A DNA stretch of 64,000 nt from Deltaproteobacteria bacterium (GTDB taxonomy: Bacteria; Myxococcota_A; Polyangia; Polyangiales; Polyangiaceae). Below, in pieces: positions 1 through 10,737 of this stretch. The translations under genes and the position numbers were made by a program. Each line of letters starts with the position of its first letter. Position 1 is the first letter of the stretch. The stretch spans positions 1 through 64,000 of the forward strand of contig VGRJ01000007.1 of NCBI GenBank assembly GCA_016875405.1. Direction: 5' to 3'. The notes under the pieces were generated by a model. It ran no database searches and had not been told where the DNA came from. It saw only the letters and a list, made by a program, of their open reading frames with translations.

Positions 1-96
1 CGCGCCGCATGCCGAAACTGACGCGAACGCCATGAGCGCCATGAGGAGGAGCGGGACCGACGCGCTGCGATGAGGCTTTCGCTCGTGTCGTTTCAT
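1..96 (-). CDS. Lipoprotein N-terminus (partial, runs off the left edge)
   Basis: Reading leftwards from an ATG at 96, the frame stays open to the window edge (32 codons). It encodes a basic n-region (MKRHERKPHR), a hydrophobic core (VPLLLMALMAFA) and a lipobox-like VSAC followed by Gly. This is a type II signal peptide, so the product should be a lipid-anchored envelope protein. The mature part lies outside the window and its function is unknown. The gene diverges from the HelD-like gene at 159, with a 62-bp shared upstream region. Confidence 0.6.
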   Translation of the reverse strand, partial: MKRHERKPHRSASVPLLLMALMAFASVSACGA

Positions 97-158
97 GCTA
101 GACCCTCGCGTCTTTCGGGCTCTGTCGAAGAGCCTACCACCTCACCGAGAGAAGCCAC

Positions 159-2360
159 GTGAATCCAGCCTCCGACGAGAAGAGCCGCGCCGACCACGAC
201 GACGGGCGCGAGATCCTCGGAGAGGAGCAAGCGCTGTGCGACCGCGTCGTGGCGCACCTGCAAGCGCGCCGCCCGTCGAAGCCGCCGCCGCGCGTCGGCG
301 ACGAACAGGCCCTCCTGACGCTTCGCGATCAGGTCGCGGTCTCGCGCCTCGAGGACGTCCCCGCCCTCATCGCGCAGATGGAGCAGGTCGCGGCGATCGC
401 CGGGCAGCGCGGTCAGGGCACCGACGAGCCGGTCGATCCGAAGAGCCCCTACTTCGGGCACCTGCGCCTGTTCGAGGAAGGGCGCGGCACGCGCGACGTG
501 CTCATCGGCAAGACCACCTACGTGGAGCCGAAGGCCGGCGTACGCATCGTTGACTGGCGGCACGCGCCGGTGAGCCAGCTCTATTACCGATACGAAGAGG
601 GCTCGCCCTACGAGGAGGAGTTCGGCGATCGCGAGGTCGTCGGCAAGGTCCTCGCGCGACGCACCGTGACGATCGTCGACGGCGCGCTGCATCGCATCTC
701 CTGCCCCCAGGGCACCTTTGTGCGACGCACCGACGGGCGCTGGCGAACGCTCCTCGCGCAGCAGACCTTGCTCGCCGGAGGCCAGGGGACCGCGATCCGC
801 CCCGACCACATGCGCGGCGTGCTTGGAGTCGGCGGCTCGGGCGGCGACCAGCGCGAGGATCGGCACCTACCCGAGATCGCGGCGCTCCTCGATCCGCGCC
901 AGTTCGAGGTGATCTCGAAGCCCGACAGCGGCCTCGTGGTCGTGCAGGGTGGGGCCGGTAGCGGCAAGACGACAATCGGCGTCCACCGAATGGCGTACCT
1001 CGCCTACCAGTCCCGCGCGCGCTTCGCAGCCGATAAAATGCTGGTGATCGTCGGCACGCCCGCGCTCCGCGACTACATCTCTCAGCTGCTGGAGGCGCTC
1101 GAGCTCGCGTTGGTGAGGGTCGCGACCTTCACCACGTGGGCAACGGAGCTGCGCAAGAAGAATTTCGACTGGCTCGAGGTCGCGACCGACGACGGAACGC
1201 CAGTCGAGGTGTCGCGGCTCAAGACGGACCCGAACCTCCTGCCACTTCTCGAGCGGCGGGCCCGCGGGTACGTGCGCGAGGGCCGCAACAGCCCCGAGGA
1301 CGCGCTCTGGCTCTGGGCCGAGGTGCTGACGGATCTCGAGTCGTTGAAGCGCGCGATCCTCCGCGTGCCGAACCCACGACTCACCGAGGAACAGCTCGAG
1401 CGCGCCTGGCGCCACTGCAGCGAGCGCTGCCCCGCGGTCGCCGAGTGGTCGCCGTCCGAGCGCAACGTCGACACCGAAGGAGCGCCCATCGAGGGCGCCG
1501 ACGGCGCGAGTGAACAGGATGACGAGCGCGCGCTCCTCGACCCGGAGGACGACGCGCTCTTGTTGCGTGCGTATCAGCTCGTGTGCGGCCCGCTCTCGAC
1601 GGCCGCCCGTGGACAGCCGAAGCGTAAGTCGGTGCGGTTCGAGCACCTCTTTGTCGATGAGGCGCAGGACCTCGCCGCCGTGGACCTGTGCGTGCTCGCG
1701 GACGTGGTCACCGACCAGAAGAGCATCACGCTCGCCGGCGACACCGCGCAGCGGCTCCACCTCGACACCGGCTTCGCGACCTGGGCCGAGGTGCTGTCGT
1801 CGCTGAAGCTCGACCACACGTCCGTCGAGCCGCTCAAGATCGCCTACCGCTGCACGAAGGAGGTCCTCGAGGTGGCGCGCGAGGTCCTGGGCCCGCTCGT
1901 CGATCCCGAAGCGCCGGTCGCCCCGCGCTCCGGCGCTCCTGTCGAGCACCACGCCTTCCCGTCGCAAGGTGCGGCGGCCGCCTTCCTCGGCGACGTGCTG
2001 CGGCCGCTCTTCGCGCGGGAGCCTCGCGCGACCGTGGCCGTACTCGCGCGCTACCCGGAACAAGCCGACGCCTACTACGACGCGCTCCGCGTCGCCGAGG
2101 TGCCCAACCTCCGGCGGGTGCGGCACTTCGACTTCGCGTTCCGGCCGGGCGTCGAGGTCACCGAGATCCGGCAAGTGAAGGGCCTCGAGTACGACTACGT
2201 CGTGCTGGTCGACGTCAACGCCTCGAGCTACCCGCTCGACGACGAGGCTCGCTATCAGCTTCACATCGGAGCGACGCGCGCCGCCCACCAGCTGTGGCTC
2301 GTGACGAGCGGGACGCCCTCACCCCTCCTCCCCGGCCGGCTCGTCGACGGCGACGACTGA
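159..2360 (+). CDS. helD: HelD-like UvrD/Rep superfamily ATPase
   Basis: A 733-residue superfamily 1 helicase-fold ATPase. Walker A is GGAGSGKT near residues 264-271 and Walker B is LFVDEAQD near 497-504. Upstream of Walker A, around residues 131-180, sits the HelD signature (DWRHAPVSQLYY, then an Arg-rich strand and VDGALHRI). This signature separates HelD from UvrD/PcrA. HelD proteins use ATP to clear stalled or drug-bound RNA polymerase and do not primarily unwind DNA. Start: GTG at 159, with a purine-rich GAGAGAAG just upstream; no ATG fits better. The C-terminus has the helicase motif VKGLEYDYVVLVD and an ATRAAHQLWLV end. Helicase identity is strong; the HelD subgroup assignment is good but rests on the N-terminal motif. 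Confidence 0.85.
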   Translation: MNPASDEKSRADHDDGREILGEEQALCDRVVAHLQARRPSKPPPRVGDEQALLTLRDQVAVSRLEDVPALIAQMEQVAAIAGQRGQGTDEPVDPKSPYFGHLRLFEEGRGTRDVLIGKTTYVEPKAGVRIVDWRHAPVSQLYYRYEEGSPYEEEFGDREVVGKVLARRTVTIVDGALHRISCPQGTFVRRTDGRWRTLLAQQTLLAGGQGTAIRPDHMRGVLGVGGSGGDQREDRHLPEIAALLDPRQFEVISKPDSGLVVVQGGAGSGKTTIGVHRMAYLAYQSRARFAADKMLVIVGTPALRDYISQLLEALELALVRVATFTTWATELRKKNFDWLEVATDDGTPVEVSRLKTDPNLLPLLERRARGYVREGRNSPEDALWLWAEVLTDLESLKRAILRVPNPRLTEEQLERAWRHCSERCPAVAEWSPSERNVDTEGAPIEGADGASEQDDERALLDPEDDALLLRAYQLVCGPLSTAARGQPKRKSVRFEHLFVDEAQDLAAVDLCVLADVVTDQKSITLAGDTAQRLHLDTGFATWAEVLSSLKLDHTSVEPLKIAYRCTKEVLEVAREVLGPLVDPEAPVAPRSGAPVEHHAFPSQGAAAAFLGDVLRPLFAREPRATVAVLARYPEQADAYYDALRVAEVPNLRRVRHFDFAFRPGVEVTEIRQVKGLEYDYVVLVDVNASSYPLDDEARYQLHIGATRAAHQLWLVTSGTPSPLLPGRLVDGDD

Positions 2361-2450
2361 CGCGGCGTCACCGTCGGAGCCTCGAAAAGTCTCCGAACGC
2401 GAGGCGCCTGGAGCTTGCACGACGTCGTCGCCCGACGTATCTGGTGCGAG

Positions 2451-3551
2451 ATGTACTCCTTGAAGTCCTCTCTCGTCCTCGGCGCAGCCTCGCTCGCGCT
2501 CCTCGCCTGCACGACCGAGATCGCCGTGTTCGAGACGGCCGCGAGCCAGTCGTCGGCCGGCGCGGGCGGCGAAGGCACGACGACCAGCGTGGCGTCGAGC
2601 AGCGGCACCGGTGACGCGACCGGGAGCAGCGGCGCGGGCGGCTCGATGACGACCGGCGCGAGCAGCGGCTCGGGCAGCATGGAGGAGCCGCTCGCCGATC
2701 CCAACGTCGCGGGCCCCTACACCGCCGAGGTGCTCGAGGAGACCTTCATGGTCGCCGCGACCGGTCACATGGTGAAGATGCGCGCCGCGTTCCCGAAGAG
2801 CGGCCCCGACATGGGCCCCTTCCCAGTGGTCCTCGTCGGACACGGTTTCCAGACGCCGATCTCGCAGTACGAGAGCTACCTGCAGCGCCTCGCGTCGTTC
2901 GGCTACGTCGCCGTCGCGCCGGACTTCCCTGCGCCTTTCCTGAACAACAAGCACATCGACAACGCGAAGGATCTCGCCGCTGGTCTCGATTGGGTCGGGC
3001 AGCAAGCGAAGCTGAAGGCACTCGCGTTGGTCGACAACGCCGGCGCCACTGGCCACTCGCTCGGCGGCAAGGTGTCGGTCCTCGCAGCGTCGTTCGACAA
3101 GCGAATCAAGGCCTCGATCACCCTCGACCCGGTCGACTCGAGCTTCTTCTGCTCGGCGATGGACTGCCCCGACGCCTCGAACACGCTGCCGCTCGCGATC
3201 CCGATGGGTTTCCTCGGGGAAAAGCTCGACGCGACCAGCGCGGGCTTAGTCCCCGCGTGCGCGCCCGAGGCCGACAACTTCACGACCTTCTATGCGAAGG
3301 CCGGTCCGCCGAGCCTGAGCGTCGAGGTGCTCGGCGCGAGCCACCTCAGCTTCATCGACAACCCGCTGAGCGGCCTCTGCAAGGCGCCGACCGCCAAGAG
3401 CGAAGACGTTCTCGCCCTGTCGCGCGCCATGGTAGTCGCGTTCTATGAGCGGTACCTCAAGGGCAAGGTCGGTTACGACACGTATCTCACGGGCAGCGAA
3501 GCGCAAAAGCGCTACGTCGACACCAAGCTCGCCATCCTTCAGAGCAAGTAG
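2451..3551 (+). CDS. Alpha/beta-hydrolase lipoprotein (chlorophyllase / PAF-acetylhydrolase-like)
   Basis: A secreted esterase-like protein of 366 residues. The ATG at 2451 places a clean type II signal peptide (MYSLKSSLVLGAASLALLAC) at the N-terminus, then a Gly/Ser/Thr-rich linker to about residue 75. The hydrolase domain follows: VVLVGHGFQ (oxyanion strand), YVAVAPDFPAP, and the nucleophile elbow GHSLGG. Asp appears in ITLDPVD and a candidate His in GASHLSF. Families with this arrangement cleave ester bonds of lipids, pigments or polyesters; the substrate here is unknown. A TATCTG box lies 7 nt before the ATG and no Shine-Dalgarno is visible. The 3' end overlaps the next gene by 107 bp in another frame. 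Confidence 0.8.
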   Translation: MYSLKSSLVLGAASLALLACTTEIAVFETAASQSSAGAGGEGTTTSVASSSGTGDATGSSGAGGSMTTGASSGSGSMEEPLADPNVAGPYTAEVLEETFMVAATGHMVKMRAAFPKSGPDMGPFPVVLVGHGFQTPISQYESYLQRLASFGYVAVAPDFPAPFLNNKHIDNAKDLAAGLDWVGQQAKLKALALVDNAGATGHSLGGKVSVLAASFDKRIKASITLDPVDSSFFCSAMDCPDASNTLPLAIPMGFLGEKLDATSAGLVPACAPEADNFTTFYAKAGPPSLSVEVLGASHLSFIDNPLSGLCKAPTAKSEDVLALSRAMVVAFYERYLKGKVGYDTYLTGSEAQKRYVDTKLAILQSK

Positions 3552-4488
3552 CGCGCTCGTCGCCGCGCTGCTCCTCGTCGCGTGCGGCGGCGAGACGAAC
3601 GACGCTCCGACCTCGAGCAACGGGTGGCTCGCGACGCCCAACGACGCGAACCGGCCGGCCTCGGTGCGTCCGTGCGTGAACGCGAACCCAGAGGTCGCGC
3701 CCTCGCTCGCCAACTTCCGCGAGACCCTCTCGACGATGGATGTCGCAGGCCGCGACGCCGCGATCGCCAAGCTCGCCGCCTCGACGGACGCGCACCCGGA
3801 CGCCGCCGAAGCGTGGCTCCTGCTCGGCCTCGGTCACCTCTGGTCGGTCGCCGAGCCACCGAGCGACATCGACCTCGCGACGATCGGCGCGACGGCCTTC
3901 AAGGCGAAGGAAGAGCTCGAGAAGGCGTACGAGCTGTGCCCGACCGATCACCGAATCCCTGCGTGGCTTGGACCGATCGGCGCGCGTATGGGCGAGACGC
4001 TCAAGAACGAGGCGATGTTCGATGAGGCGATCGCCGTGCTCGACAAGGGGATCGAGGAGTACCGGGCCTTCGTCCTCTTCTCGCGGATGCTCGTCTTCGC
4101 AAACCGCCCGAAGACCGACTCCGATTTTCAACAGGCGCTCTCGGCCGTCGTCGACAACATCGGCGCCTGCGAGGCCGCACCGACCGACTCCTCGCTGCAT
4201 CTCATCCTCGACCCGGCGTGCAACAACTCACCGCACGCGTATCACAACATCGAAGGCTCCTCGGTGTTCCTCGGCGACGTCTTCGCGAAGGCCGGGCGGA
4301 AGGAGGACGCGCTCGCGAGCTACTCGTTCGGCAAGCTCGCGCCGAACTACGCCGACTGGAAATGGAAGTCGCTCCTCGACGAGCGCATCGCGGGCTTAGA
4401 CGAGCGCGTCGCCGCGTACGATACCGACGCGCCGAAGGATGAAGCGTGGAACCGGAACGATCAATGCGTGCTCTGCCACGCGAAGTGA
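3445..4488 (+). CDS. TPR-like lipoprotein ending in a CxxCH motif
   Basis: A 347-residue protein with a long basic N-terminal stretch, a hydrophobic core and lipobox LLLVACGG near residues 42-49. The body has helical repeats resembling tetratricopeptides (AWLLLGLGHLW, KEELEKAYELCP, FDEAIAVLDKGI), so a scaffold role at the outer membrane is likely. The last residues read QCVLCHAK, a haem-c-type CxxCH right at the terminus. The only in-frame start is ATG 3445, inside the preceding hydrolase gene. It gives an unusually long n-region and has no visible ribosome-binding site, so translation may be coupled. No named family recognised. Confidence 0.7.
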   Translation: MSGTSRARSVTTRISRAAKRKSATSTPSSPSFRASSALVAALLLVACGGETNDAPTSSNGWLATPNDANRPASVRPCVNANPEVAPSLANFRETLSTMDVAGRDAAIAKLAASTDAHPDAAEAWLLLGLGHLWSVAEPPSDIDLATIGATAFKAKEELEKAYELCPTDHRIPAWLGPIGARMGETLKNEAMFDEAIAVLDKGIEEYRAFVLFSRMLVFANRPKTDSDFQQALSAVVDNIGACEAAPTDSSLHLILDPACNNSPHAYHNIEGSSVFLGDVFAKAGRKEDALASYSFGKLAPNYADWKWKSLLDERIAGLDERVAAYDTDAPKDEAWNRNDQCVLCHAK

Positions 4489-4543
4489 ACGACCGCGGAG
4501 CGTGAAAAGCGCCGGCCGCTTCACCTCGTGTCGCGGTCGGTGC

Positions 4544-4549
4544 CACAAT
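4544..4549 (+). promoter_or_regulatory. -10-like box 6 nt before ATG (possible leaderless start)
   Basis: CACAAT followed by exactly 6 nt and the ATG at 4556. This is the same geometry as the TANNNT boxes at 7297, 10738, 17528, 17830 and 33747. There is no Shine-Dalgarno between the box and the ATG. It is the weakest member of the set (4 of 6 match to TATAAT). Confidence 0.3.
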
Positions 4550-4555
4550 ATCGCG

Positions 4556-5482
4556 ATGCTTCGACGCTTCCTCGTCACCTCCGGGATCACCCTCGGCGCG
4601 GTCCTCGCCATGACGAACGCGAGCGCACAGCCCGCCCCGAGCGCACCGAAGGACGACGGTGCCACGCCGAAGCCTCCGCTGCCCGCGCCGCCGGCTGCCG
4701 CGCCTGCTCCAAGCGCGCCCGCTCCAAGCGCGCCGGCTCCAAGCGCGCCGGCTTCAAGCGCGCCCGCACCCACGCCGCCGGCTGCCGCACCCACGCCGCC
4801 GGCTGCCGCACCCACGCCGCCGGCTGCCGCACCCACGCCGCCGGCTGCCGCGCCTGCTGCTACCGCGCCGGCTCCTACCGCGCCTGCGCCGCGCGGCGTC
4901 TCGCTAGGCCCGGTCGTGCCAGGGATCGCGCCGACCGCTCCGCCGACACCCATGACCCCTCCGGTCTTCGTCGCGCCTGGCGCGCCGCCGACGCTGGCGA
5001 TGGGTCCCGTCGATGCCTCCGTGGATCCCGAGGGGCTCTTGTCCGCGGGGCGGCCCGACCTCCGGTTGCTCCTGGGGATCGGCGCGGCCGGCCTCGGCGC
5101 GGCCGCCCTCGCCGTCAGCGGAGGGTCCTTCGCCGCGATCGCGCGCTACCAGGACGACCCCGGCTTCAACCGTTACCGCGCGGGCCTCGCCCCTGACGAC
5201 CACGCGTGCGACGCGGCCAACGCCGACGTCGTCGTCGAGGGCGGCTCGAAGCCGTCGCGCGTGCGAGCGATCTGCGGGAACGCGGGCGCGTGGTACGCCG
5301 CGGGGGTCACGAACGCGGTGGTCGGGAGCCTCCTCGTCGCGGGCGGCGCGGCGCTGGTGGTGACGAGCCCAACGGTGTGGCCGCGCCTCACGGGCAGGCC
5401 GGCCCCGTGGACCGGCAGGGTCGACGTGATCCCGCTCGTCGGCGGCGGGCTCGGCGGGCTTCTCGTCACCGGCGCGTTCTAG
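4556..5482 (+). CDS. Secreted Pro/Ala-repeat protein with C-terminal membrane segments
   Basis: 308 residues. The ATG at 4556 gives a typical signal peptide (MLRRFLVTSGITLGAVLA, cleavage near NASA-Q). A Pro/Ala-rich region follows with four PAPSA units and four PTPPAAA units. The C-terminal half has two hydrophobic segments (RLLLGIGAAGLGAAALAVSGG and AVVGSLLVAGGAALVV). Between them is a short loop with two cysteines (HACDAAN and RAICGNAG) that could form a disulphide. Proteins of this design are common and unnamed in Polyangiales. The repeat region probably acts as a flexible spacer across the envelope. No enzymatic motif seen. Confidence 0.65.
   Translation: MLRRFLVTSGITLGAVLAMTNASAQPAPSAPKDDGATPKPPLPAPPAAAPAPSAPAPSAPAPSAPASSAPAPTPPAAAPTPPAAAPTPPAAAPTPPAAAPAATAPAPTAPAPRGVSLGPVVPGIAPTAPPTPMTPPVFVAPGAPPTLAMGPVDASVDPEGLLSAGRPDLRLLLGIGAAGLGAAALAVSGGSFAAIARYQDDPGFNRYRAGLAPDDHACDAANADVVVEGGSKPSRVRAICGNAGAWYAAGVTNAVVGSLLVAGGAALVVTSPTVWPRLTGRPAPWTGRVDVIPLVGGGLGGLLVTGAF
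4706..4852 (+). repeat. In-frame tandem repeats (15-bp x4, then 21-bp x4)
   Basis: Positions 4706-4765 hold four near-identical 15-bp units encoding PAPSA-type pentapeptides. Positions 4769-4852 hold four 21-bp units (starting CCCACGCCGCC) encoding PTPPAAA, identical apart from the last base. Unit lengths are multiples of three, so copy-number change by slippage would keep the frame of the gene at 4556. Confidence 0.85.
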
Positions 5483-5518
5483 CGTCGGCCGACAACACCG
5501 CGTACGGCGACGCAGCGG

Positions 5519-7189
5519 TCAGCGGTTGCGGAAGCCGTCGGCTGGGCGCAACGAGGCCGCGTACCAGCTCGGAAGGATCGTCGCGAGCAGGCAAATCACA
5601 ATCGCGATGGCGCCGGTGACGAAGAATTCTTGTGGGCGCACGAGCACCGGCAGGCGCGAGATGAAGTAGACCTTCGGATCGAGCGGGAAGCCGTAGGCGA
5701 GGAGGCCCTTGCAGACGACCAGGCCGAGGCCGAGGCCGAGGACCGTCCCCGACACGCCGATGATGCCACCCTGGTAGAGAAACACGCGCAGGATCGCGCC
5801 GTCCGTCGCGCCCATCGCCTTGAGGACACTGATCTCCTTCTGCTTGTCGAGCACGACCATGATCAGCGTCGCTATCACGGTGAACGCCGCAACGAAGATG
5901 ATGATCGTGAGCACCGCGCTCATGCCCCACTGTTGGATCGTGAGCGCGGTGAAGAGGCCATGGTTCAGCTCTTCCCAGTCCATGGTGTGGTAGAGCCCTT
6001 CGGTGAGCATGCCGCCGATCTCTGCCGAGATCGCGCCGGCGCGATCGATGTCGTCCACGCGCATCTCGACCCCGGTGACGGTGTCGCCGTGGTCGTAGAA
6101 CTCCTGCGCCTCGTAGAGATCCGTGTAGACGAGCTTCGAGTCGTACTGGTCGAAGCCCGCCTCGAACACCGCGACGACCCGAAACCGCTTCGCAACCGGC
6201 TTCTTGATCGCGCCGTCCGAGAAGCTGAAGCCGATGGTGGGAGAGGTCACGGTGACGCAGTCGCCTAGCGTCCAGCGCGGCGAGTCTTCGAGCTCCCCCT
6301 CGTGCGCGAGGCCCAGGTTCTTCGCGAGCGTCGAGCCCACGACCACGCCTGGCATCGCCGCGACGGCGCGCGGGTTCTCGCAGGGATCCGGGTCGAGCTC
6401 CGGCGGGATCACGTCCTCGTCGGGCAGAGCCGCGAGCACTCCGTCGGCGCGCGGCGCGCGTTGCCGAAGTGGCTCAGCAGCGAGGCTCGGGAGCTGGACG
6501 CGCCCCGCTTGCCCGAAGCGCAGCGCACGGTCGGTCGAGGGGCCATCGGTCGACGCCGGTACTGGCTCACCGCCAGGCTCGGCGGTGAGCGACGTGCGGG
6601 GGGAAGCGGCGGCGCTGGCCGCACCGGAGGGGACGAGGATGGCGTCGTCCTCGCCACGGTCCTCGACGAGATCGCTGTCGACGTCCTTCGGGGCAGCCGG
6701 TCGGGCCTTCGCCGCGCGGAGCCCATCGAGGGACCCTGCGACGACGTACTCGGGGAGATCGAGGACCGGCTTCATGCCGTCGTAGCGGCCCTGCCACTCG
6801 TCGTCGTCCTTGGGCTTCACGCCGAGGCTCAGGTGCGGATCCACGCCCTTGACGAGGACGCCCGTCGCGGTCGAGCCCCGGTGCGTGATCATCATCGGGT
6901 TGATGCTGAACGGGGCGACTCCGACGACCCCCTTCACGCCCCCGACCTTGTCCATGATCGACCGGTACTCGCGGAAATTCGTCGAGTACTTGAGGACCAA
7001 GACGTGCGCGTTCACGCCGAGGACCTTCGAGCGAAATTGCTGATGAAACCCCCCCGTCACGCTCATGATCGTGGCCAGGGCAGCCACCCCAAGCACGACG
7101 CCAAGGATCGCAAAGGCGGTGCTGACCGAGATGGTCCCGCGCTTCTTCGAGCCCATGTAGCGAAGGGCGAGCTTCAGCGGGTACCCCAT
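5519..7189 (-). CDS. LolC/LolE-type lipoprotein-releasing ABC permease
   Basis: A 556-residue FtsX/MacB-fold permease with four predicted membrane helices. The N-terminus reads LKLALRYMGSKKRGTISVSTAFAILGV, the typical LolC/E cytoplasmic helix plus TM1. The C-terminal block holds TM2-TM4, with DKQKEISVLKAMGAT (coupling helix) and VFLYQGGIIG. The family releases lipoproteins from the inner membrane for transport to the outer membrane, together with the ATPase LolD, which is not nearby. Usual length is about 410. The extra length lies in the periplasmic domain, where a low-complexity Ala/Ser/Pro/Asp-rich stretch of roughly 120-150 residues separates two conserved parts. ATG at 7189 chosen because the membrane helix starts directly after it. 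Diverges from the kinase gene. Confidence 0.85.
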   Translation of the reverse strand: MGYPLKLALRYMGSKKRGTISVSTAFAILGVVLGVAALATIMSVTGGFHQQFRSKVLGVNAHVLVLKYSTNFREYRSIMDKVGGVKGVVGVAPFSINPMMITHRGSTATGVLVKGVDPHLSLGVKPKDDDEWQGRYDGMKPVLDLPEYVVAGSLDGLRAAKARPAAPKDVDSDLVEDRGEDDAILVPSGAASAAASPRTSLTAEPGGEPVPASTDGPSTDRALRFGQAGRVQLPSLAAEPLRQRAPRADGVLAALPDEDVIPPELDPDPCENPRAVAAMPGVVVGSTLAKNLGLAHEGELEDSPRWTLGDCVTVTSPTIGFSFSDGAIKKPVAKRFRVVAVFEAGFDQYDSKLVYTDLYEAQEFYDHGDTVTGVEMRVDDIDRAGAISAEIGGMLTEGLYHTMDWEELNHGLFTALTIQQWGMSAVLTIIIFVAAFTVIATLIMVVLDKQKEISVLKAMGATDGAILRVFLYQGGIIGVSGTVLGLGLGLVVCKGLLAYGFPLDPKVYFISRLPVLVRPQEFFVTGAIAIVICLLATILPSWYAASLRPADGFRNR

Positions 7190-7296
7190 TGGGGGAGGGT
7201 CATAGCAGAGAAGCGGGCGTATCGGTCCCCCGGGAACGCGCGCCGCCGACTGGACGGTCGGCCAATGGATGTTGTCGACGCCCCCGGGTTCTCGGG

Positions 7297-7302
7297 TATC
7301 CT
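7297..7302 (+). promoter_or_regulatory. -10-like box TATCCT, 6 nt before ATG of a leader peptide
   Basis: TATCCT, a 6-nt spacer and ATG at 7309. A weak -35-like TTGTCG lies at 7272-7277 (19-nt spacing). If used, transcription would begin at or next to the ATG of the 10-codon ORF, giving a leaderless message. Confidence 0.4.
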
Positions 7303-7308
7303 GTCGCG

Positions 7309-7337
7309 ATGCGTACTCGGCTTCACGCCGACGTCTC

Positions 7338-7341
<4 letters not shown>
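7309..7341 (+). CDS. 10-codon leader peptide coupled to the kinase gene
   Basis: ATG at 7309 opens a 10-codon frame (MRTRLHADVS). Its TGA overlaps the kinase ATG in an ATGA arrangement (7338-7341). There is no Shine-Dalgarno ahead of the kinase ATG, so reinitiation after this short ORF is a plausible way to start the kinase. The peptide is too short to judge by composition; the evidence is the exact overlap and the promoter-like box upstream. Confidence 0.4.
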
Positions 7342-9242
<1,901 letters not shown>

Positions 9243-9255
9243 GCGGAGCTCGGGC

Positions 9256-10680
9256 GTGGCAGACGACGCAATGCCGGTGACGGCGGGCGGACTGGGCGAG
9301 CACGCGCCCCTGTTCGCGGCGATCCATCCCGACGTCGTCGGGATCTGCCAGCGCCTGCGCGATCGCGGCAGGCGCGGCTGGGTGGTCGGCGGCTGCGTGC
9401 GCGATCTCTTGCGCGGAAAGCCCGCCAAAGACTGGGACATCGCCACCGACGCGCGCCCCGAGGAGGTGCTGACGATGTTTCGGAAGGTGATCCCGACCGG
9501 CATCAAGCACGGCACGGTGACGGTGCTCGTTCATGGGACCCCCTACGAGGTGACGACCCTGCGTGGCGAGGGCGCCTACGAGGATGGCCGCCGACCTACC
9601 GAGGTGCGCTTCCTCGACAACATCACCGATGACCTCGCGAGACGTGACTTCACGATCAACGCGATCGCGCTCGACCCGCTCGAGGAGCGCCTCATCGATC
9701 CGTTCGGCGGCGAGCGCGACCTCGAGGCCCGCGTACTCCGCGCCGTCGGTGAGCCAAGGCTGCGCTTCGCGGAGGACGGCCTGCGCATCCTGCGCGGAGC
9801 TCGCTTCGCCGCCGTGCTCGAGTGCGCGATCGAGCCTGGGACCCTCGCCGCGATGAGTGAGACCTCCGCGCTCGCGACGTACGCGAAGGTGAGCGCGGAG
9901 CGTATCCACGACGAGTGGCTGAAGGCGCTCGAGGCGCGCGCACCGAGCATCGCCTTCGAGATCATGCGCCGCACCGGCATGCTCGCGTTGACCTGCCCCG
10001 AGCTCCTCGAGAGCGTGGACTGCGAGCAAAATCGCTGGCATGCGTTCGACGTATGGGGACACACGATGGCGGTCCTCGACGCGGCCGAGGGCAGCACGCC
10101 ACTTAGGCTCGCGGCGCTGCTCCATGACGTCGGCAAGCCGCGCTCGCGCGAGCTCTCGGACAAGACGAACGACTACACGTTCTACAACCACGAGGCGATC
10201 GGCGCGACGATGAGCGACGCCATCCTGAAGCGGCTGCGCGCCTCGAACGACCTCCGCTCACGGGTCGTCGAGCTCGTCCGCCATCACCTCATCTGCTACT
10301 CGCCCGAGTGGACTGACGCCGCCGTTCGGCGCTGGCTACGCCGCGTCACGCCCGCGCTCTCGGACGAGCTGCTCGCGCTCGGACGGGCGGACGCGCGCGG
10401 CAAAGGGCGCCCGATCGACGACGAGCTCCAGAGGCTCGACGAGCTCTCGCACCGCGTCTCTGCTCTGCTCGCGGCCGGCGCGGCGATCGGGACGAAGGAC
10501 CTCGCGATCGACGGCAGCGTGCTCATGAGCGAGCTCGGGCTGCCGCCGAGCCGCCTCATCGGCGACGTGTTGAAGCAGCTCGTCGAGGTCGTGACGGACG
10601 AGCCGGCTGCGAACACGCGCGAGCGGCTGCTCGACGAGGCTAGCCGCCTCGTACTCGATGCCCACGTCAAGCCGAGCTGA
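9256..10680 (+). CDS. cca: CCA-adding / poly(A) polymerase family nucleotidyltransferase with HD domain
   Basis: 474 residues. The head domain has the class II nucleotidyltransferase signature GGCVRDLLRGKPAKDWDIAT, in which the two Asp bind metal. RRDFTINAIALDP and GEPRLRFAEDGLRILRGARF follow. The middle holds an HD phosphohydrolase-type block (HTMAVLD, AALLHDVGKPR, FYNHEAIGA). Family members either repair tRNA 3' CCA ends or add poly(A) tails. The GGCVRD...DWDIAT variant and the HD domain favour tRNA CCA addition, but sequence alone does not separate the two. GTG at 9256 chosen: GGAG lies about 8 nt upstream, and the next in-frame ATG (9271) has none. It follows the kinase by 13 bp and may be co-transcribed. 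Confidence 0.85.
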   Translation: MADDAMPVTAGGLGEHAPLFAAIHPDVVGICQRLRDRGRRGWVVGGCVRDLLRGKPAKDWDIATDARPEEVLTMFRKVIPTGIKHGTVTVLVHGTPYEVTTLRGEGAYEDGRRPTEVRFLDNITDDLARRDFTINAIALDPLEERLIDPFGGERDLEARVLRAVGEPRLRFAEDGLRILRGARFAAVLECAIEPGTLAAMSETSALATYAKVSAERIHDEWLKALEARAPSIAFEIMRRTGMLALTCPELLESVDCEQNRWHAFDVWGHTMAVLDAAEGSTPLRLAALLHDVGKPRSRELSDKTNDYTFYNHEAIGATMSDAILKRLRASNDLRSRVVELVRHHLICYSPEWTDAAVRRWLRRVTPALSDELLALGRADARGKGRPIDDELQRLDELSHRVSALLAAGAAIGTKDLAIDGSVLMSELGLPPSRLIGDVLKQLVEVVTDEPAANTRERLLDEASRLVLDAHVKPS

Positions 10681-10737
10681 GCCTGCGCGGTGCATCGGCG
10701 AACGGGGCCGCGCGATGACGGCTAGCGGCCGGGCTGC

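Noticed and set aside
2374-2405. Two mutually exclusive hairpins (TCGGAG...CTCCGA at 2374-2396 and GCCTCG...CGAGGC at 2379-2405) after the HelD-like gene
   Set aside because: Short stems without a T-run in GC-rich DNA arise easily. An attenuator is possible but not supported.
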